This document shows, in pieces, positions 46,037 through 56,339 of a DNA stretch of 64,000 bases (the stretch's first letter is position 1; each line of letters begins with the position of its first letter). Below the pieces are notes generated by a model, which was not told the origin of the DNA, ran no database searches, and saw only the letters and a program-made list of their open reading frames with translations. Source of the stretch: Streptomyces sp. MMG1533 (GTDB taxonomy: Bacteria > Actinomycetota > Actinomycetes > Streptomycetales > Streptomycetaceae). The stretch lies in contig NZ_LGDG01000210.1 of assembly GCF_001279775.1 (NCBI RefSeq), forward strand, positions 36,582 through 100,581, given 5' to 3'. The position numbers were made by a program, and so were the translations under genes.

Positions 46037-46637
46037 AGAGCTGCTTGGCGATCTCCTTGTAGGCGTAGCCGCGGGCGATGAGCCGCAGGACCTCGCGCTC
46101 GCGCTGGGTGAGGCGGTCGAGGTCCTCGTCGACCGGCGGGGCGTCGGTGGAGGCGAAGGCGTCCAGGACGAAACCGGCGAGCCTCGGTGAGAAGACCGCG
46201 TCGCCCTCCTGGACCCGGAAGACGGAGTTGACGAGGTCCGTACCCGTGATGGTCTTCGTGACGTAGCCCCTCGCGCCGCCGCGGATCACGCCGATCACGT
46301 CCTCCGCCGCGTCCGACACGGACAGGGCGAGGAAACGGACGGGCTGTTCGGCGTCGGCCATCAACGGGGCGCAGCGGCGCAGGACTTCGACGCCGCCGCC
46401 GCCCGGGAGGTGGACGTCGAGGAGGACCACCTCGGGTCGGGTCGCGGTGATGACGGTGACCGCCTGGTCGACGTCGGCCGCCTCGCCGACGACCTCCACC
46501 CCGGTCTGCTCGGTCTGGCCGATCTCCGCCTGGACGCCGGTACGGAACATGCGGTGGTCGTCGACGAGGACCACGCGTACATGGCGCGAACCCGCACCGC
46601 CGCCTGCCGTCTCGTTCCCCTCGGTCGGGTCGCTCAT
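45927..46637 (-). CDS. NarL/LuxR-family response regulator, partner of the PspC histidine kinase
   Basis: The 236-residue protein has a receiver domain ([16 protein letters not shown], phosphoacceptor Asp in [12 protein letters not shown], Lys in GYVTKTI). The C-terminal LuxR helix-turn-helix reads [43 protein letters not shown]. The ATG at 46637 overlaps the histidine kinase stop (TGATG); a GTG one codon earlier is an alternative. It is cotranscribed with the kinase. Likely targets include the divergent PspC gene, whose intergenic region carries ATCAGGG repeats. Its 3' end overlaps the convergent ATPase gene by 110 bp. Confidence 0.93.
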   Translation of the reverse strand: [236 protein letters not shown]

Positions 46638-47926
46638 CACGTCTTCTCCGCCCTCTCCATCTCCAGTTCGACCTCCGTGCCGCCGTCCGGCACCGCGCGC
46701 AGCCGCGCCGTGCCGCCGTTGCGCTCCATGCGGCCGATGATCGATTCTCTGACGCCCATGCGGTCGGCGGGTATCGAGTCGAGGTCGAAGCCGGGGCCGC
46801 GGTCCCGGACGGACACGAAGACCGTCTTTCCCTCGACTTCGGCGTAGACCTGGACTGCGCCACCCTCGCCACCGTACTTGGCGGCGTTCACCATCGCTTC
46901 GCGTGCGGCCTGCATCTGTGGCCCGATTCTCTCGTCGAGGGGGCAGTCGCCGACGACGACCACCTCTATGGGGACGCCGTGCTTGTCCTCGACCTCCGCG
47001 GCGTTGCGCCGCACCGCGTCGGCGAGGGTGGTGGGCTCGTCGGCCTCGTCCTTGCCGGTGCCCTCGGGCTTGTACAGCCAGGTGCGCAGGTCGCGCTCCT
47101 GGGCGCGGGCGAGGCGACGCACCTCGCTCGCGTTCTCCGCGTTGCGCTGGATCAGGGTCAGGGTGTGCAGGACCGAGTCGTGGACATGGGCGGCGACCTC
47201 GGCGCGCTCCTGGGCGCGGATGCGCATCAGGCGCTCCTCGGAGAGGTCCTGGGTCATGCGCACGAGGTAGGGGCCGGCCAGGAGCGTTATGCCGACGAGG
47301 ACCGCGAGGGCCGCCTGCAGCACCGAGCCGAGGTGGGCGGCGGAGCCCTGCAGGACGAAGATGCCGGAGACACCGGCGGTGACCAGCAGGACGCCGGCCA
47401 CGGCGCGCAGCAGGGTGAGCGTGCGCCGGCGGCGGCCGGCCTCGACCCAGCGGGCCCGGCGGGCGTTGTCCGCCTGGCGCCAGACGAGGGCGACGCCCGC
47501 GCCGACGAGGACGACCGGCCAGAGGTAGGCCTTGGCGCCATTGCCGAGGTTCACATTGCCCACGAAGACCATGGCCACGACGACCATGAGGAGCAGGGCG
47601 ACGATCTGGCCCTTGTCGGGCCTGCGCGTGACGAGTCTGCGGCGGCCGTCCGCCGAGGTCTCGGTGGCGACGAGCGATGGGGGCTTCTGCCCGCCGACGC
47701 CGCCGACGCCGAGCGGTACGAAGAACCAGAACGCGGCATACAGCAGGGCGCCGAGGCCGTCCGCCAGGAACAGGCCGACGAAGACCAGCCGCACCCAGAT
47801 CACGGGCAGGCCGAGATGTCCGGCGAGCCCCCGCGCCACGCCACCGAGCCAGCGTCCGTCACTGCTGCGGTAGAGCTTGCGCGGCGGCCGCGGTTCCACG
47901 AGTGGCGCTGCTGCGGCTTCCGGCAT
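46637..47926 (-). CDS. PspC-domain sensor histidine kinase
   Basis: The 429-residue protein begins with a PspC domain (KLYRSSDGRWLGGVARGLAG and VRLVFVGLFLADGLGALLY). About four more membrane helices follow (around 60-230). The cytoplasmic end is a HisKA_3 kinase: AHVHDSVLHTLTLIQRNAEN with the phospho-His near residue 250, and an ATPase domain ending GPGFDLDSIPADRMGVRESI. PspC kinases of this type monitor the cell envelope. The ATG at 47926 fits the PspC start; an upstream Met at 47962 is possible. It is coupled to the response regulator gene. Confidence 0.93.
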   Translation of the reverse strand: MPEAAAAPLVEPRPPRKLYRSSDGRWLGGVARGLAGHLGLPVIWVRLVFVGLFLADGLGALLYAAFWFFVPLGVGGVGGQKPPSLVATETSADGRRRLVTRRPDKGQIVALLLMVVVAMVFVGNVNLGNGAKAYLWPVVLVGAGVALVWRQADNARRARWVEAGRRRRTLTLLRAVAGVLLVTAGVSGIFVLQGSAAHLGSVLQAALAVLVGITLLAGPYLVRMTQDLSEERLMRIRAQERAEVAAHVHDSVLHTLTLIQRNAENASEVRRLARAQERDLRTWLYKPEGTGKDEADEPTTLADAVRRNAAEVEDKHGVPIEVVVVGDCPLDERIGPQMQAAREAMVNAAKYGGEGGAVQVYAEVEGKTVFVSVRDRGPGFDLDSIPADRMGVRESIIGRMERNGGTARLRAVPDGGTEVELEMERAEKT

Positions 47927-47960
47927 GCCACCGATGTTCACACGGCGGGAGGGCCCGGGC

Positions 47961-48049
47961 ATCAGGGTTGTCCCCCGAGACTCCCCTGATCTTCGGCGGG
48001 CGGGTCCGTCGAACGCTTCCCCGGCGTCGGCTCAGGGCAGATATCAGGG
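47961..48049. promoter_or_regulatory. ATCAGGG heptamers between the PspC kinase and the PspC protein
   Basis: ATCAGGG occurs at 47961-47967 and 48043-48049, and inverted as CCCTGAT at 47984-47990, with a related CTCAGGG at 48031-48037. They lie in the 179-bp divergent promoter region and could be sites for the neighbouring response regulator. Confidence 0.4.
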
Positions 48050-48105
48050 TCCGGCCAGGGTCGTTCCGACTGCCGCGACGGCGGCTCGGCCGTCACCATG
48101 GACAC

Positions 48106-49623
48106 ATGACAGAGCACGAGCACGCCGCGACGGGTCCGGGACCCGGCTCCGGCCCGCGCCCCCGACCGGGCGCCGGGCCGCAGGATGCCGCGCCCGCCGC
48201 GGATGCCGCGGCCACCCCTCCGCTCGCCGCGGGGGCGGATCCGCACGCGGGCGCCCCGGGCGGCGCCTCGCGCGCGCACGTGCGGGCGGGCGCCGAGGGA
48301 CAAGCGGCGGGGGAAGGAGAGGCGGCCGCGGCGGAAGCGGGTGCGGCCGAGCTGCCCCTCAAGTTCCGCCGCGACCGGCGGCACAAGATGCTGGCCGGAG
48401 TGTGCGCCGGGCTGGGGCGGCAGTGCGACATGGATCCGGTGATCTTCCGGATCACCCTCGCGGTGCTGTCCGCGACCGGCGGCATCGGCCTCCTCTTCTA
48501 CGGCTTCGCGTGGCTCTTCGTCCCGTACGACGACGAGGACGAGAACGAGGTGCGCAAGCTGCTGACCGGCCGCGTGGACGGCCAGGCCCTGACGGCCGTG
48601 CTGTTCGCGCTGGTCGGCTGCGGGGTGTTCCTGACCCTGTTGAACAACGGCGGCGTGCTGGCCTTCGCCGTCGTCCTCTCCCTGCTCCTCGCGGGCGCCG
48701 GGTACTGGTCGCGGCACCGCGGCGCCCCGGACACCGATCCACTGGCCGCGCAGGCCGTCGCCGACGCCCCGCCGGAGGCCCAGGCGCCGCCGGTGCCCAC
48801 CGCCTACCCGTCCTGGTGGCGCGACCCCATAGTCAAGGACGGCACGCACGTGGGCGGCACCGGTTATCTGTGGGGTCCCGCGGACTCCCGGGACCGGGAC
48901 ATCTCGGCGGCCGTCAACATCGGCCTGGGCACGTCCTGGCGCAGCCGCGAGCACGTACGCACCCCGGACAGCCGGCCGCCCAAACCGCGCGGCCCCCGCT
49001 GGATCGGCGGCTGGGTGTTCCTGTTCGCCCTGCTCGCGGGCGGTCTCGGCACACGCCTGACGTGGGAGGACCACACCCTCGGCACCAGCCTGCAGACCGG
49101 GCTGGCCTGCGCGCTGATCGTCCTCGGCGTGGGCATAGCGGTCAGCGCGTTCCTCGGACGCACGGGGGCGGGGTCGATCTTCCTGGCGATCGTGACGGCG
49201 GGCCTGCTCGCCGGGGCGGCGGCCCTGCCCGCGGACATCAACACGCACTGGGAGCGCACGGACTGGCGGCCGGCCACGGTGGCGGACGTCGCGCAGGACT
49301 ACGACCTCGGCACCGGCGTCGGCACCCTGGACCTGAGCCGGCTGGACCTGGCGAAGGGGCAGACGGTGACCACGCAGGCCGACGTGGGCATGGGCCGGCT
49401 CCTGATCATCGTGCCCGCGGACGTGACCGTGAAGCTGAGCATCGACGTGGGGATGGGCGACATCCAGTTGCCGGGCGACGACGAGAAGGACGTGGACGTG
49501 GCACCGGGCAAGCACAAGGAGGTGACCCTGACGCCGACGGGCGGCGGCACCGGCACCGGCACGCTGGACCTCGATCTCAGGGTCGGCATCGGACAGGCGG
49601 AGGTGAGCCGTGCTGCGTCATGA
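48106..49623 (+). CDS. PspC/LiaF-like membrane protein
   Basis: The 505-residue protein has a disordered Ala/Gly/Pro-rich N-terminus and then a PspC domain (KFRRDRRHKMLAGVCAGLGR, DPVIFRITLAVLSATGGIG). About five membrane helices follow (about 125-370). The C-terminal soluble region resembles the LiaF/YvqF cell-wall-stress domain, with GTLDLSRLDLAKGQTVTTQA and IDVGMGDIQLPGDDEKDV. It is divergent from the PspC kinase operon and shares a promoter region with it, so it is probably regulated by or feeding back on that system. The ATG at 48106 is the first Met before the linker. Confidence 0.88.
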   Translation: MTEHEHAATGPGPGSGPRPRPGAGPQDAAPAADAAATPPLAAGADPHAGAPGGASRAHVRAGAEGQAAGEGEAAAAEAGAAELPLKFRRDRRHKMLAGVCAGLGRQCDMDPVIFRITLAVLSATGGIGLLFYGFAWLFVPYDDEDENEVRKLLTGRVDGQALTAVLFALVGCGVFLTLLNNGGVLAFAVVLSLLLAGAGYWSRHRGAPDTDPLAAQAVADAPPEAQAPPVPTAYPSWWRDPIVKDGTHVGGTGYLWGPADSRDRDISAAVNIGLGTSWRSREHVRTPDSRPPKPRGPRWIGGWVFLFALLAGGLGTRLTWEDHTLGTSLQTGLACALIVLGVGIAVSAFLGRTGAGSIFLAIVTAGLLAGAAALPADINTHWERTDWRPATVADVAQDYDLGTGVGTLDLSRLDLAKGQTVTTQADVGMGRLLIIVPADVTVKLSIDVGMGDIQLPGDDEKDVDVAPGKHKEVTLTPTGGGTGTGTLDLDLRVGIGQAEVSRAAS

Positions 49624-49852
49624 GTTCCAGCCGGGGAAACTGGTCGCCGGGTTCTTCCTGATCCTCGCGGGCGTCATCTACGCCGGTGACGCGGGCGGCA
49701 CCTGGGAGACCCCGTGGTTCGTGGTCATCCCCGTCGTCACGGGCGGCCTCTGCCTGGCGGGCGCGGTCGGAGTCCTGACCCGGGCGATACGCAGACGCCG
49801 CGCAGTGGGCCGTACGAACCCCGCCGGGCCGCAGCCGGTGGAACCGCACTGA
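49610..49852 (+). CDS. Small two-helix membrane protein following the PspC gene
   Basis: The 80-residue protein starts at a GTG inside the last codons of the PspC gene (14-bp overlap), so the two are coupled. It has two hydrophobic helices (LVAGFFLILAGVIYAGDAGG and FVVIPVVTGGLCLAGAVGVL) and a basic C-terminus. No function is assigned. The context suggests a role in the same envelope stress system. Confidence 0.8.
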   Translation: MLRHEFQPGKLVAGFFLILAGVIYAGDAGGTWETPWFVVIPVVTGGLCLAGAVGVLTRAIRRRRAVGRTNPAGPQPVEPH

Positions 49853-49929
49853 CGAGCGCCGTGCGACGCAGCACTGCCGGTCGGCGAGGGCACTGCTGCG
49901 TCGGCAACAGCGCCCCACGCCTGCCGGAG

Positions 49930-50460
49930 CTACCGGTAGTCCCCCACCCGCCGCCGTCGCCGTGACCGTAGAGCCGCGTCCAGGGAGAGGACGGGAGCGC
50001 CGGCGAGGACGAGGGGGATCCAGGCCATCAGGTAGGCGAGGTCGTTGCCGTAGTAGTACGGGTCGGTGGCCCAGCTCACCGTCAGCCACAGGCTGAGCGA
50101 GATCAGTGCGCCGCCGAGCGCGGCGAGGCGGGCGAGGAGGCCGACGAGGATGCCGATACCGACGGCGAGTTCGCCGAAGGCGATGGCGTAGCCGAAGCCG
50201 ACGGGGTTCTTCAGGGCCAGGTCGACCAGGTCCGGGATGGCGGCGGAGTCGCGCACGGTGCGCATCAGGTCGCCGATCGAGCCGGAGCCGGAGTCCTTCA
50301 TGAAGGCGCTGTCGGTGAGTTTGTCCAGGCCGGCGTAGATGAAGGTGACGCCGAGGAAGACACGGAGCGGTAGGAGGGCGTAGCGGGTGGCGGTGTCGCG
50401 CCAGTCCGGGCCGCCGTTCGCGTAAGGGGAGTGCGTATCCGTGCGAATGCCGTGAGTCAT
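49930..50460 (-). CDS. DoxX-family membrane protein
   Basis: The 176-residue protein has the DoxX pattern of four helices: RYALLPLRVFLGVTFIYAGL with DKL after it, VGFGYAIAFGELAVGIGIL, LAALGGALISLSLWLTVSW and LAYLMAWIPLVLAGAPVLSL. Family members act in oxidoreductive membrane processes. The gene stands alone on the minus strand, converging with the small PspC-linked gene. Confidence 0.88.
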   Translation of the reverse strand: MTHGIRTDTHSPYANGGPDWRDTATRYALLPLRVFLGVTFIYAGLDKLTDSAFMKDSGSGSIGDLMRTVRDSAAIPDLVDLALKNPVGFGYAIAFGELAVGIGILVGLLARLAALGGALISLSLWLTVSWATDPYYYGNDLAYLMAWIPLVLAGAPVLSLDAALRSRRRRRVGDYR

Positions 50461-50640
50461 AGCTGCTAGCCGCCTCTCGCCCGCCGTGCCGTGACCCCTC
50501 AGGTGACGATACGTACGACAGGGAGGCCCCGCTCAATCCCGTCGCGGCCAGTTGCGTCCCTGTCCCGACCAGTTTCTCCGACCTGACCGGCTTCGGCCAC
50601 GCCCACGACACGAAAGGCGCATGGGTGACGAACGCACGGA

Positions 50641-51954
50641 TCAGTCCGTGACGTCGATCGCGTACCGGTTCGTCTCGACGCCCGCCACCGTCACCACCTG
50701 CACGTCCACCCGGCCCGGCTCCACGTCGGCCGGGACCGGCACGGTCAGGACGGCGTCCGTGGGGTTGCTGAAGCCGCCGGTCACCGGGACCAGGGGGACG
50801 TGCACGTTGACCGGGCCGATGCGTACGACCATCCGGGACAGCCGGTCCGCGCCCTGCGCTCCCGGCGGCACGAACCCGGCGCCGCGGATCTCGATGTCGT
50901 CGCCCGTGCGGATCGGCCCGTCCAGGTCGCCGGCCTCCCGGGCGCGCACGACGGAGAGGATCACCGGCCGCCCGCCCTCGGCGTACTTCCCGGCGAGGTA
51001 GGTCGCGGCGGACACCAGGACCACCACCGCAAGGCCCCAGGGCAGGTCCGGCAGCTGGTCGGGGCGCCGGGCCAGCCGTACGGCGGCGAACAGGAGGGCG
51101 ACCGTGCTGATGACGACGTACTGGATGTCGGCGAAGGTCCCGCGGCCCGCGTCGTCCGTGAGCAGGTCGGCCGCCCTCGGCCGGTCCGCCCGTACCTTCT
51201 GCAGCCGCTGCCCCAGCACCCGCAGCCCGACCACGCGCCGTACCAGGACGGCGATCGCGCACACCACGGCGAGGACGGTCACCACGCCCGCAGCCCGGGC
51301 GAGTTCGAACCCGGAGATCAGCGCATCGCGCTCCGCGTGGTCGGACGCCGCGGCGAGGCGGCCCACCAGCACGAGCACGGCGTACGCGACGAACAGCACC
51401 CAGCCGACCGCGACCGCCCGGGACGTGGAGAGGCGGTTGTCCTCGCCGATCAGCGGCGCCAGCGCGCCGCCGCGCGCCCGGTGGAACCACGAGGCCGCCG
51501 TCAGCGCGCCGGCCATGAGCAGGGCGGCCAGCAGTCCGGCCGTCCGGGCCGAGGTCCAGCCCGCGCCGATGGCCGTGAGCGACTGCACGAGCAGGAGCAG
51601 GACGACCAGCGCCCACACCGCACCCGCCGTCCGGCGCCACAGTCGCGCCAGCCACGCCAAGCCCTCGGCCCGGCCGCGTTCGGCGACGAGGTCCGCGGAC
51701 TGGGTCAGCTCCTCCGAGACCCACTGGCGGGAGGCGGAGGCCGAGTGGGCCACCGCCGCCGGCAACCCCTGCCCGGCCGCGAACTCGTCCCGCTTCAGCA
51801 GGAATTCGGCGACCGCCCTACGGTGTCCCGCACGTGCCCCGTGCGGGCAGTCCCCGCAGGTGCAGCCGCCCTCGTGCGCGCTCCCGTGCGCGCCCGAGTC
51901 CGCGCCCTGTCTCGCCTCCTGCACCGCCACGCCCGACGCCGCCCTTCCCCGCAT
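50641..51954 (-). CDS. Multipass membrane protein with C-terminal IPT/TIG-like domain
   Basis: The 437-residue protein has an N-terminal CTCGDCPHG cysteine motif (about residues 31-39) and about six membrane helices (roughly 105-320). The C-terminal beta-rich region (about 335-437) includes DDIEIRGAGFVPPGAQGADR and PVPADVEPGRVDVQVVTV, resembling an immunoglobulin-like IPT/TIG fold. No enzyme motif is visible. The Cys cluster could bind metal. I do not recognise a function. It is divergent from the DUF4429 gene. Confidence 0.7.
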   Translation of the reverse strand: MRGRAASGVAVQEARQGADSGAHGSAHEGGCTCGDCPHGARAGHRRAVAEFLLKRDEFAAGQGLPAAVAHSASASRQWVSEELTQSADLVAERGRAEGLAWLARLWRRTAGAVWALVVLLLLVQSLTAIGAGWTSARTAGLLAALLMAGALTAASWFHRARGGALAPLIGEDNRLSTSRAVAVGWVLFVAYAVLVLVGRLAAASDHAERDALISGFELARAAGVVTVLAVVCAIAVLVRRVVGLRVLGQRLQKVRADRPRAADLLTDDAGRGTFADIQYVVISTVALLFAAVRLARRPDQLPDLPWGLAVVVLVSAATYLAGKYAEGGRPVILSVVRAREAGDLDGPIRTGDDIEIRGAGFVPPGAQGADRLSRMVVRIGPVNVHVPLVPVTGGFSNPTDAVLTVPVPADVEPGRVDVQVVTVAGVETNRYAIDVTD

Positions 51955-52084
51955 TTTTGTGCCTCACAACTCACGTGCGATGACAGCGAATTGTGCCCTA
52001 CGGAACACGGTCCGTGCCGGGCAGGTCCGGTCAGGGCGGGGGAAGGACGGTTCGCCGTGTTGACCCGGCTGCGAGAATTCCTCC

Positions 52085-52978
52085 ATGGCCGAGATCATCC
52101 AGCGCGACGGGACCTGGGCCTTCGACGGGAGCACGGTCAGGATCACGCCGGGACTCCACCGCTCCGTGCCGCTGTTCCGGCAGACGTACGGCGAGATCGC
52201 CGTGCCCCTGGAGGCCATCTCGGGCGTCGCCTTCGAACCCGAACGCAAGCGCGGCCGGCTGCGCATGCGGCTGCGCGAGGGCGCCGACCCGCTCCTGCAC
52301 GCGACCGGGGGCCGCCTGCCCGACCCGGCCGATCCGTACCGGCTGCTGGTGGAGGTCGACCGGGCGGGAGTCGCCGAGTACGTGGCCGAGGAGATCCGCC
52401 GCTCCCTGCTCCTGGACCAGATCCCGACCGAGCCGACCAAGGCCTACCTCCTGCCCGGCCCGCCGGTCCCGGTCTCGGTCCGGTCCTCCGACGGCACGGT
52501 CTCCTTCGACGGCACCCGGGTCCGGATCGACTGGGCCGACACCTCGGACCGGGTCAAACGCGCGACCGGCCCCCGCATCATCGGCCTCGGCGATCTCGTC
52601 CAGGTCGAGTGGCTGCCCAACTCCGGTTACGAGGACGGCTTCCTGCGCTTCGTGACCCGCGAGACCACGCTCTCCAAGCTGCCGCCCGAGAAGGACCCCT
52701 ACGCCCTGGACCTGTGGGGCAGCGCCCGCCGCGACCTGCTGACGGCCCTCGTCGCCACCGCGGTGACGGCCCGGCTGCCGCACCCCTCCACCCGCGTCGC
52801 CGTCGAGAGCGGCGAGCAGACCGTCCGGCGCGCACCGACGGCGGCCGTACCGCACCAGGCCGACCATCACGACGTGCTCCTGCGGCGGCTGCGGGAGTTG
52901 GGAGAGCTGCATCGGGACGGGGTGCTCACGGACGAGGAGTTCGCGATGACGAAAGCCGCCGTCCTGAGAGGATTCTGA
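52085..52978 (+). CDS. DUF4429 protein with C-terminal SHOCT domain
   Basis: The 297-residue protein has two related DUF4429 halves: GTWAFDGSTVRITPGLHRSV with AVPLEAISGVAFEP (about 8-50), and GTVSFDGTRVRIDWADTSDR (about 137-156). It ends in a short SHOCT-type helical hairpin, RRLRELGELHRDGVLTDEEF. Such proteins are soluble and common in Streptomyces; their role is unknown. The SHOCT tail suggests self-association or membrane-protein interaction. Confidence 0.85.
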   Translation: MAEIIQRDGTWAFDGSTVRITPGLHRSVPLFRQTYGEIAVPLEAISGVAFEPERKRGRLRMRLREGADPLLHATGGRLPDPADPYRLLVEVDRAGVAEYVAEEIRRSLLLDQIPTEPTKAYLLPGPPVPVSVRSSDGTVSFDGTRVRIDWADTSDRVKRATGPRIIGLGDLVQVEWLPNSGYEDGFLRFVTRETTLSKLPPEKDPYALDLWGSARRDLLTALVATAVTARLPHPSTRVAVESGEQTVRRAPTAAVPHQADHHDVLLRRLRELGELHRDGVLTDEEFAMTKAAVLRGF

Positions 52979-53012
52979 GACGATCCGAGGATTCCGGGAC
53001 GAATCTGAAGCG

Positions 53013-53822
53013 TCAGCTCAGCAGATCCGGCTCGCTGCGGCTGATGTCCTGCCACATCGGCTGGTAGTTGATCCACGCCACCAGGTCGCCGCCCAGCTGC
53101 TCCCGGGTGGCCACCGCCGCCTTGTGATCGATCAGGACGGGCCGTCCGGCCGCCTTCGCGGTGAGCTGGACCTGGCAGGAGCGTTCCAGGGACAGGAACC
53201 ACCAGGCCGCCGCGTCCACCGAGTCGCCGACGGTCAGCAGCCCGTGGTTGCGCAGCACGAGGGCCTTGCGGGTGCCGAGGGCGGTGGCGATGCGGCGGCC
53301 CTCGTCGGCGTCGACGGCGACGCCGGTGTAGGCGTCGTAGAGGGCGTGATCCTCGTAGAAGGCGCAGCTCTCCTGTGTGATCGGGTCCAGGAAGTCGCCC
53401 AGGGCCGACAGCGCACGGCCGTGCACCGAGTGGCAGTGGGCGACGGCGACGACGTCGGGGCGGGCGGCGTGCACCTGGACGTGCACGGTGAAGGCCGCCT
53501 GGTTGACGTGGTAACGGCCCTCGATCACCTGGCCGTCGGCGTTGGCGAGGACCAGGTCGCTCACGGTGACGTGCTTGAACGGCATCCCGAACGGATTGAC
53601 CCAGAAGCAGTCGCTGTACTCCGGATCGCGGGCGGTGATGTGCCCCGAGACTCCGTCCTCGAAGCCGAGCCGCCCGAAGATCCGCAGGGCGCCCGCGAGC
53701 CGTTCCTTGCGGTGCCGGCGCTCGTCGTCGACCGATTCGTGCATCGGCGGCATGGCGAAGCGGAGCCGGTCGGTGGGGAGCGGCTGGGGTGGAGTGGGCC
53801 CGGCTTCGGGCGTCCCGTGCAT
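53013..53822 (-). CDS. Class II aldolase/adducin family protein
   Basis: The 269-residue protein carries the class II aldolase fold with its zinc-binding histidines: GVSGHITARDPE, VVAVAHCHSVHGRALSA and LRNHGLLTVGDSV. Members include fuculose- and ribulose-phosphate aldolases and epimerases, and also eukaryotic adducin. The substrate cannot be told from sequence. The ATG at 53822 follows GGAGG by 7 nt; the frame is open further upstream. It is divergent from the PPOX gene with a 142-bp intergenic region that contains a perfect dyad. Confidence 0.9.
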   Translation of the reverse strand: MHGTPEAGPTPPQPLPTDRLRFAMPPMHESVDDERRHRKERLAGALRIFGRLGFEDGVSGHITARDPEYSDCFWVNPFGMPFKHVTVSDLVLANADGQVIEGRYHVNQAAFTVHVQVHAARPDVVAVAHCHSVHGRALSALGDFLDPITQESCAFYEDHALYDAYTGVAVDADEGRRIATALGTRKALVLRNHGLLTVGDSVDAAAWWFLSLERSCQVQLTAKAAGRPVLIDHKAAVATREQLGGDLVAWINYQPMWQDISRSEPDLLS

Positions 53823-53917
53823 GTGTCGTCCTCCAGCACTGGGTTGGTTTACGGGGCGGAAGTTACCGTCGGTCAGCGCAGGAGAACAGCGCTGGTGGGT
53901 AAAGATGGCGCACCCGG

Positions 53918-53948
53918 CCGATACCCGACAGAAGATGTCGGGTATCGG
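53918..53948. promoter_or_regulatory. Perfect 13-bp inverted repeat before the PPOX gene
   Basis: CCGATACCCGACA and TGTCGGGTATCGG flank a 5-nt spacer, ending 16 bp before the PPOX start and directly before its AGGAG ribosome binding site. It is a strong candidate operator or translation-controlling hairpin. Confidence 0.6.
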
Positions 53949-53964
53949 CAGGAGACTGGCTGAT

Positions 53965-54432
53965 ATGAACTGGGCAGCTTTCTCCTCCGCGGAACCCGAC
54001 CTGGCCAAGACCGTCGAAGAACGCTTCGGTGCCTACACCCACCATGTCCTCGCGACCCTCCGCGCGGACGGGTCGCCGCGCACCACCGGCCTGGAGGTGC
54101 GTTTCCTGAACGGTGAGCTGTGGCTGGGCATGATGCCGGACTCGCTCAAGGCGCTCGACCTGCGCCGCGACCCGCGGTTCGCGCTCCAGGCGAACCCCGG
54201 GGACGGCACCGGCATGGGCGGCGGCGACGTCCGGATCAGCGGGCGGGCGATCGAGGTGGACGACCCGCAGGCGAGGGCCGGATACGTCGAAGAGGTGGGA
54301 CCGCCGCAGCCGTTCCACCTCTTCCGCACCGAGCTGACGGAGGTCGTGCGGACCTGCGTCGAGGACGACACCTACCTGGTCGTCCAGGTCTGGAAGCCCT
54401 CGGAGCCGGTGCGCACGCTCAGGCGGACCTGA
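53965..54432 (+). CDS. Pyridoxamine 5'-phosphate oxidase-fold (PPOX) flavin or F420 protein
   Basis: The 155-residue protein shows the split-barrel fold pattern HHVLATLRADGSPRTTGLEV, GELWLGMMPDSLKALDLRRD and FALQANPG, typical of small PPOX proteins that bind FMN, F420 or haem. It is too short for true PdxH and lacks obvious PLP-site residues, so biliverdin- or F420-type chemistry is more likely than vitamin B6 synthesis. AGGAG lies about 10 nt before the ATG, next to a perfect inverted repeat. It converges with guaA. Confidence 0.88.
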   Translation: MNWAAFSSAEPDLAKTVEERFGAYTHHVLATLRADGSPRTTGLEVRFLNGELWLGMMPDSLKALDLRRDPRFALQANPGDGTGMGGGDVRISGRAIEVDDPQARAGYVEEVGPPQPFHLFRTELTEVVRTCVEDDTYLVVQVWKPSEPVRTLRRT

Positions 54433-54445
54433 CCTTCGAGCAGGA

Positions 54446-56019
<1,574 letters not shown>

Positions 56020-56146
56020 GGGGGCCTTCCGGCGGTGGGGCGGGGTCTCTGTGTTACCCGATTCTACCGAGGTGGGCGGGGGCGGGGCCCCGGGCACCCG
56101 AGATGCACGGACCGACGCCGAAAAGTTCCGTGGCATACTGACCCCC

Positions 56147-56218
56147 ATGCTCACGCACCCGACCTTCGTCTTTACCTATGGCACCCGGCCCGCCGGCTGC
56201 CATGGTCGTACTGCTTGA
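56147..56218 (+). CDS. Leader peptide with Phe/Tyr codons upstream of chorismate mutase
   Basis: This is a 23-codon [15 protein letters not shown] followed by [11 protein letters not shown], with two Phe codons and one Tyr codon within five codons. A CATACT -10-like box lies 7 bp upstream, so the leader may start at its own ATG. A strong G/C hairpin follows. The layout is that of a ribosome-mediated attenuator responding to aromatic amino acid supply. Confidence 0.65.
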   Translation: MLTHPTFVFTYGTRPAGCHGRTA

Positions 56219-56242
56219 GCAACTGACAAGCGACTTCCCAGG

Positions 56243-56269
56243 CGCCCCGGGCCGACAAGGCCCGGGGCG
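56243..56269 (+). terminator. Attenuator-type hairpin upstream of chorismate mutase
   Basis: A perfect 11-bp stem (CGCCCCGGGCC with its complement) and a GACAA loop are followed by TCTGGCGTTCTCC. The sequence CGGCCCG at 56186-56192 could pair with CGGGCCG at 56248-56254 to form a competing structure. Confidence 0.6.
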
Positions 56270-56339
56270 TCTGGCGTTCTCCGGGTCCTGTCGCTCCGGG
56301 GCACCTCACCCCGATCCCCACCCCATGAGGAGCCCCGAC

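Noticed and set aside
56217..56225. TTGTCAGTT on the minus strand upstream of guaA as a damage-type promoter
   Set aside because: The ninth base is wrong and no TAnnnT follows after 8 nt. It also lies about 200 bp from guaA.
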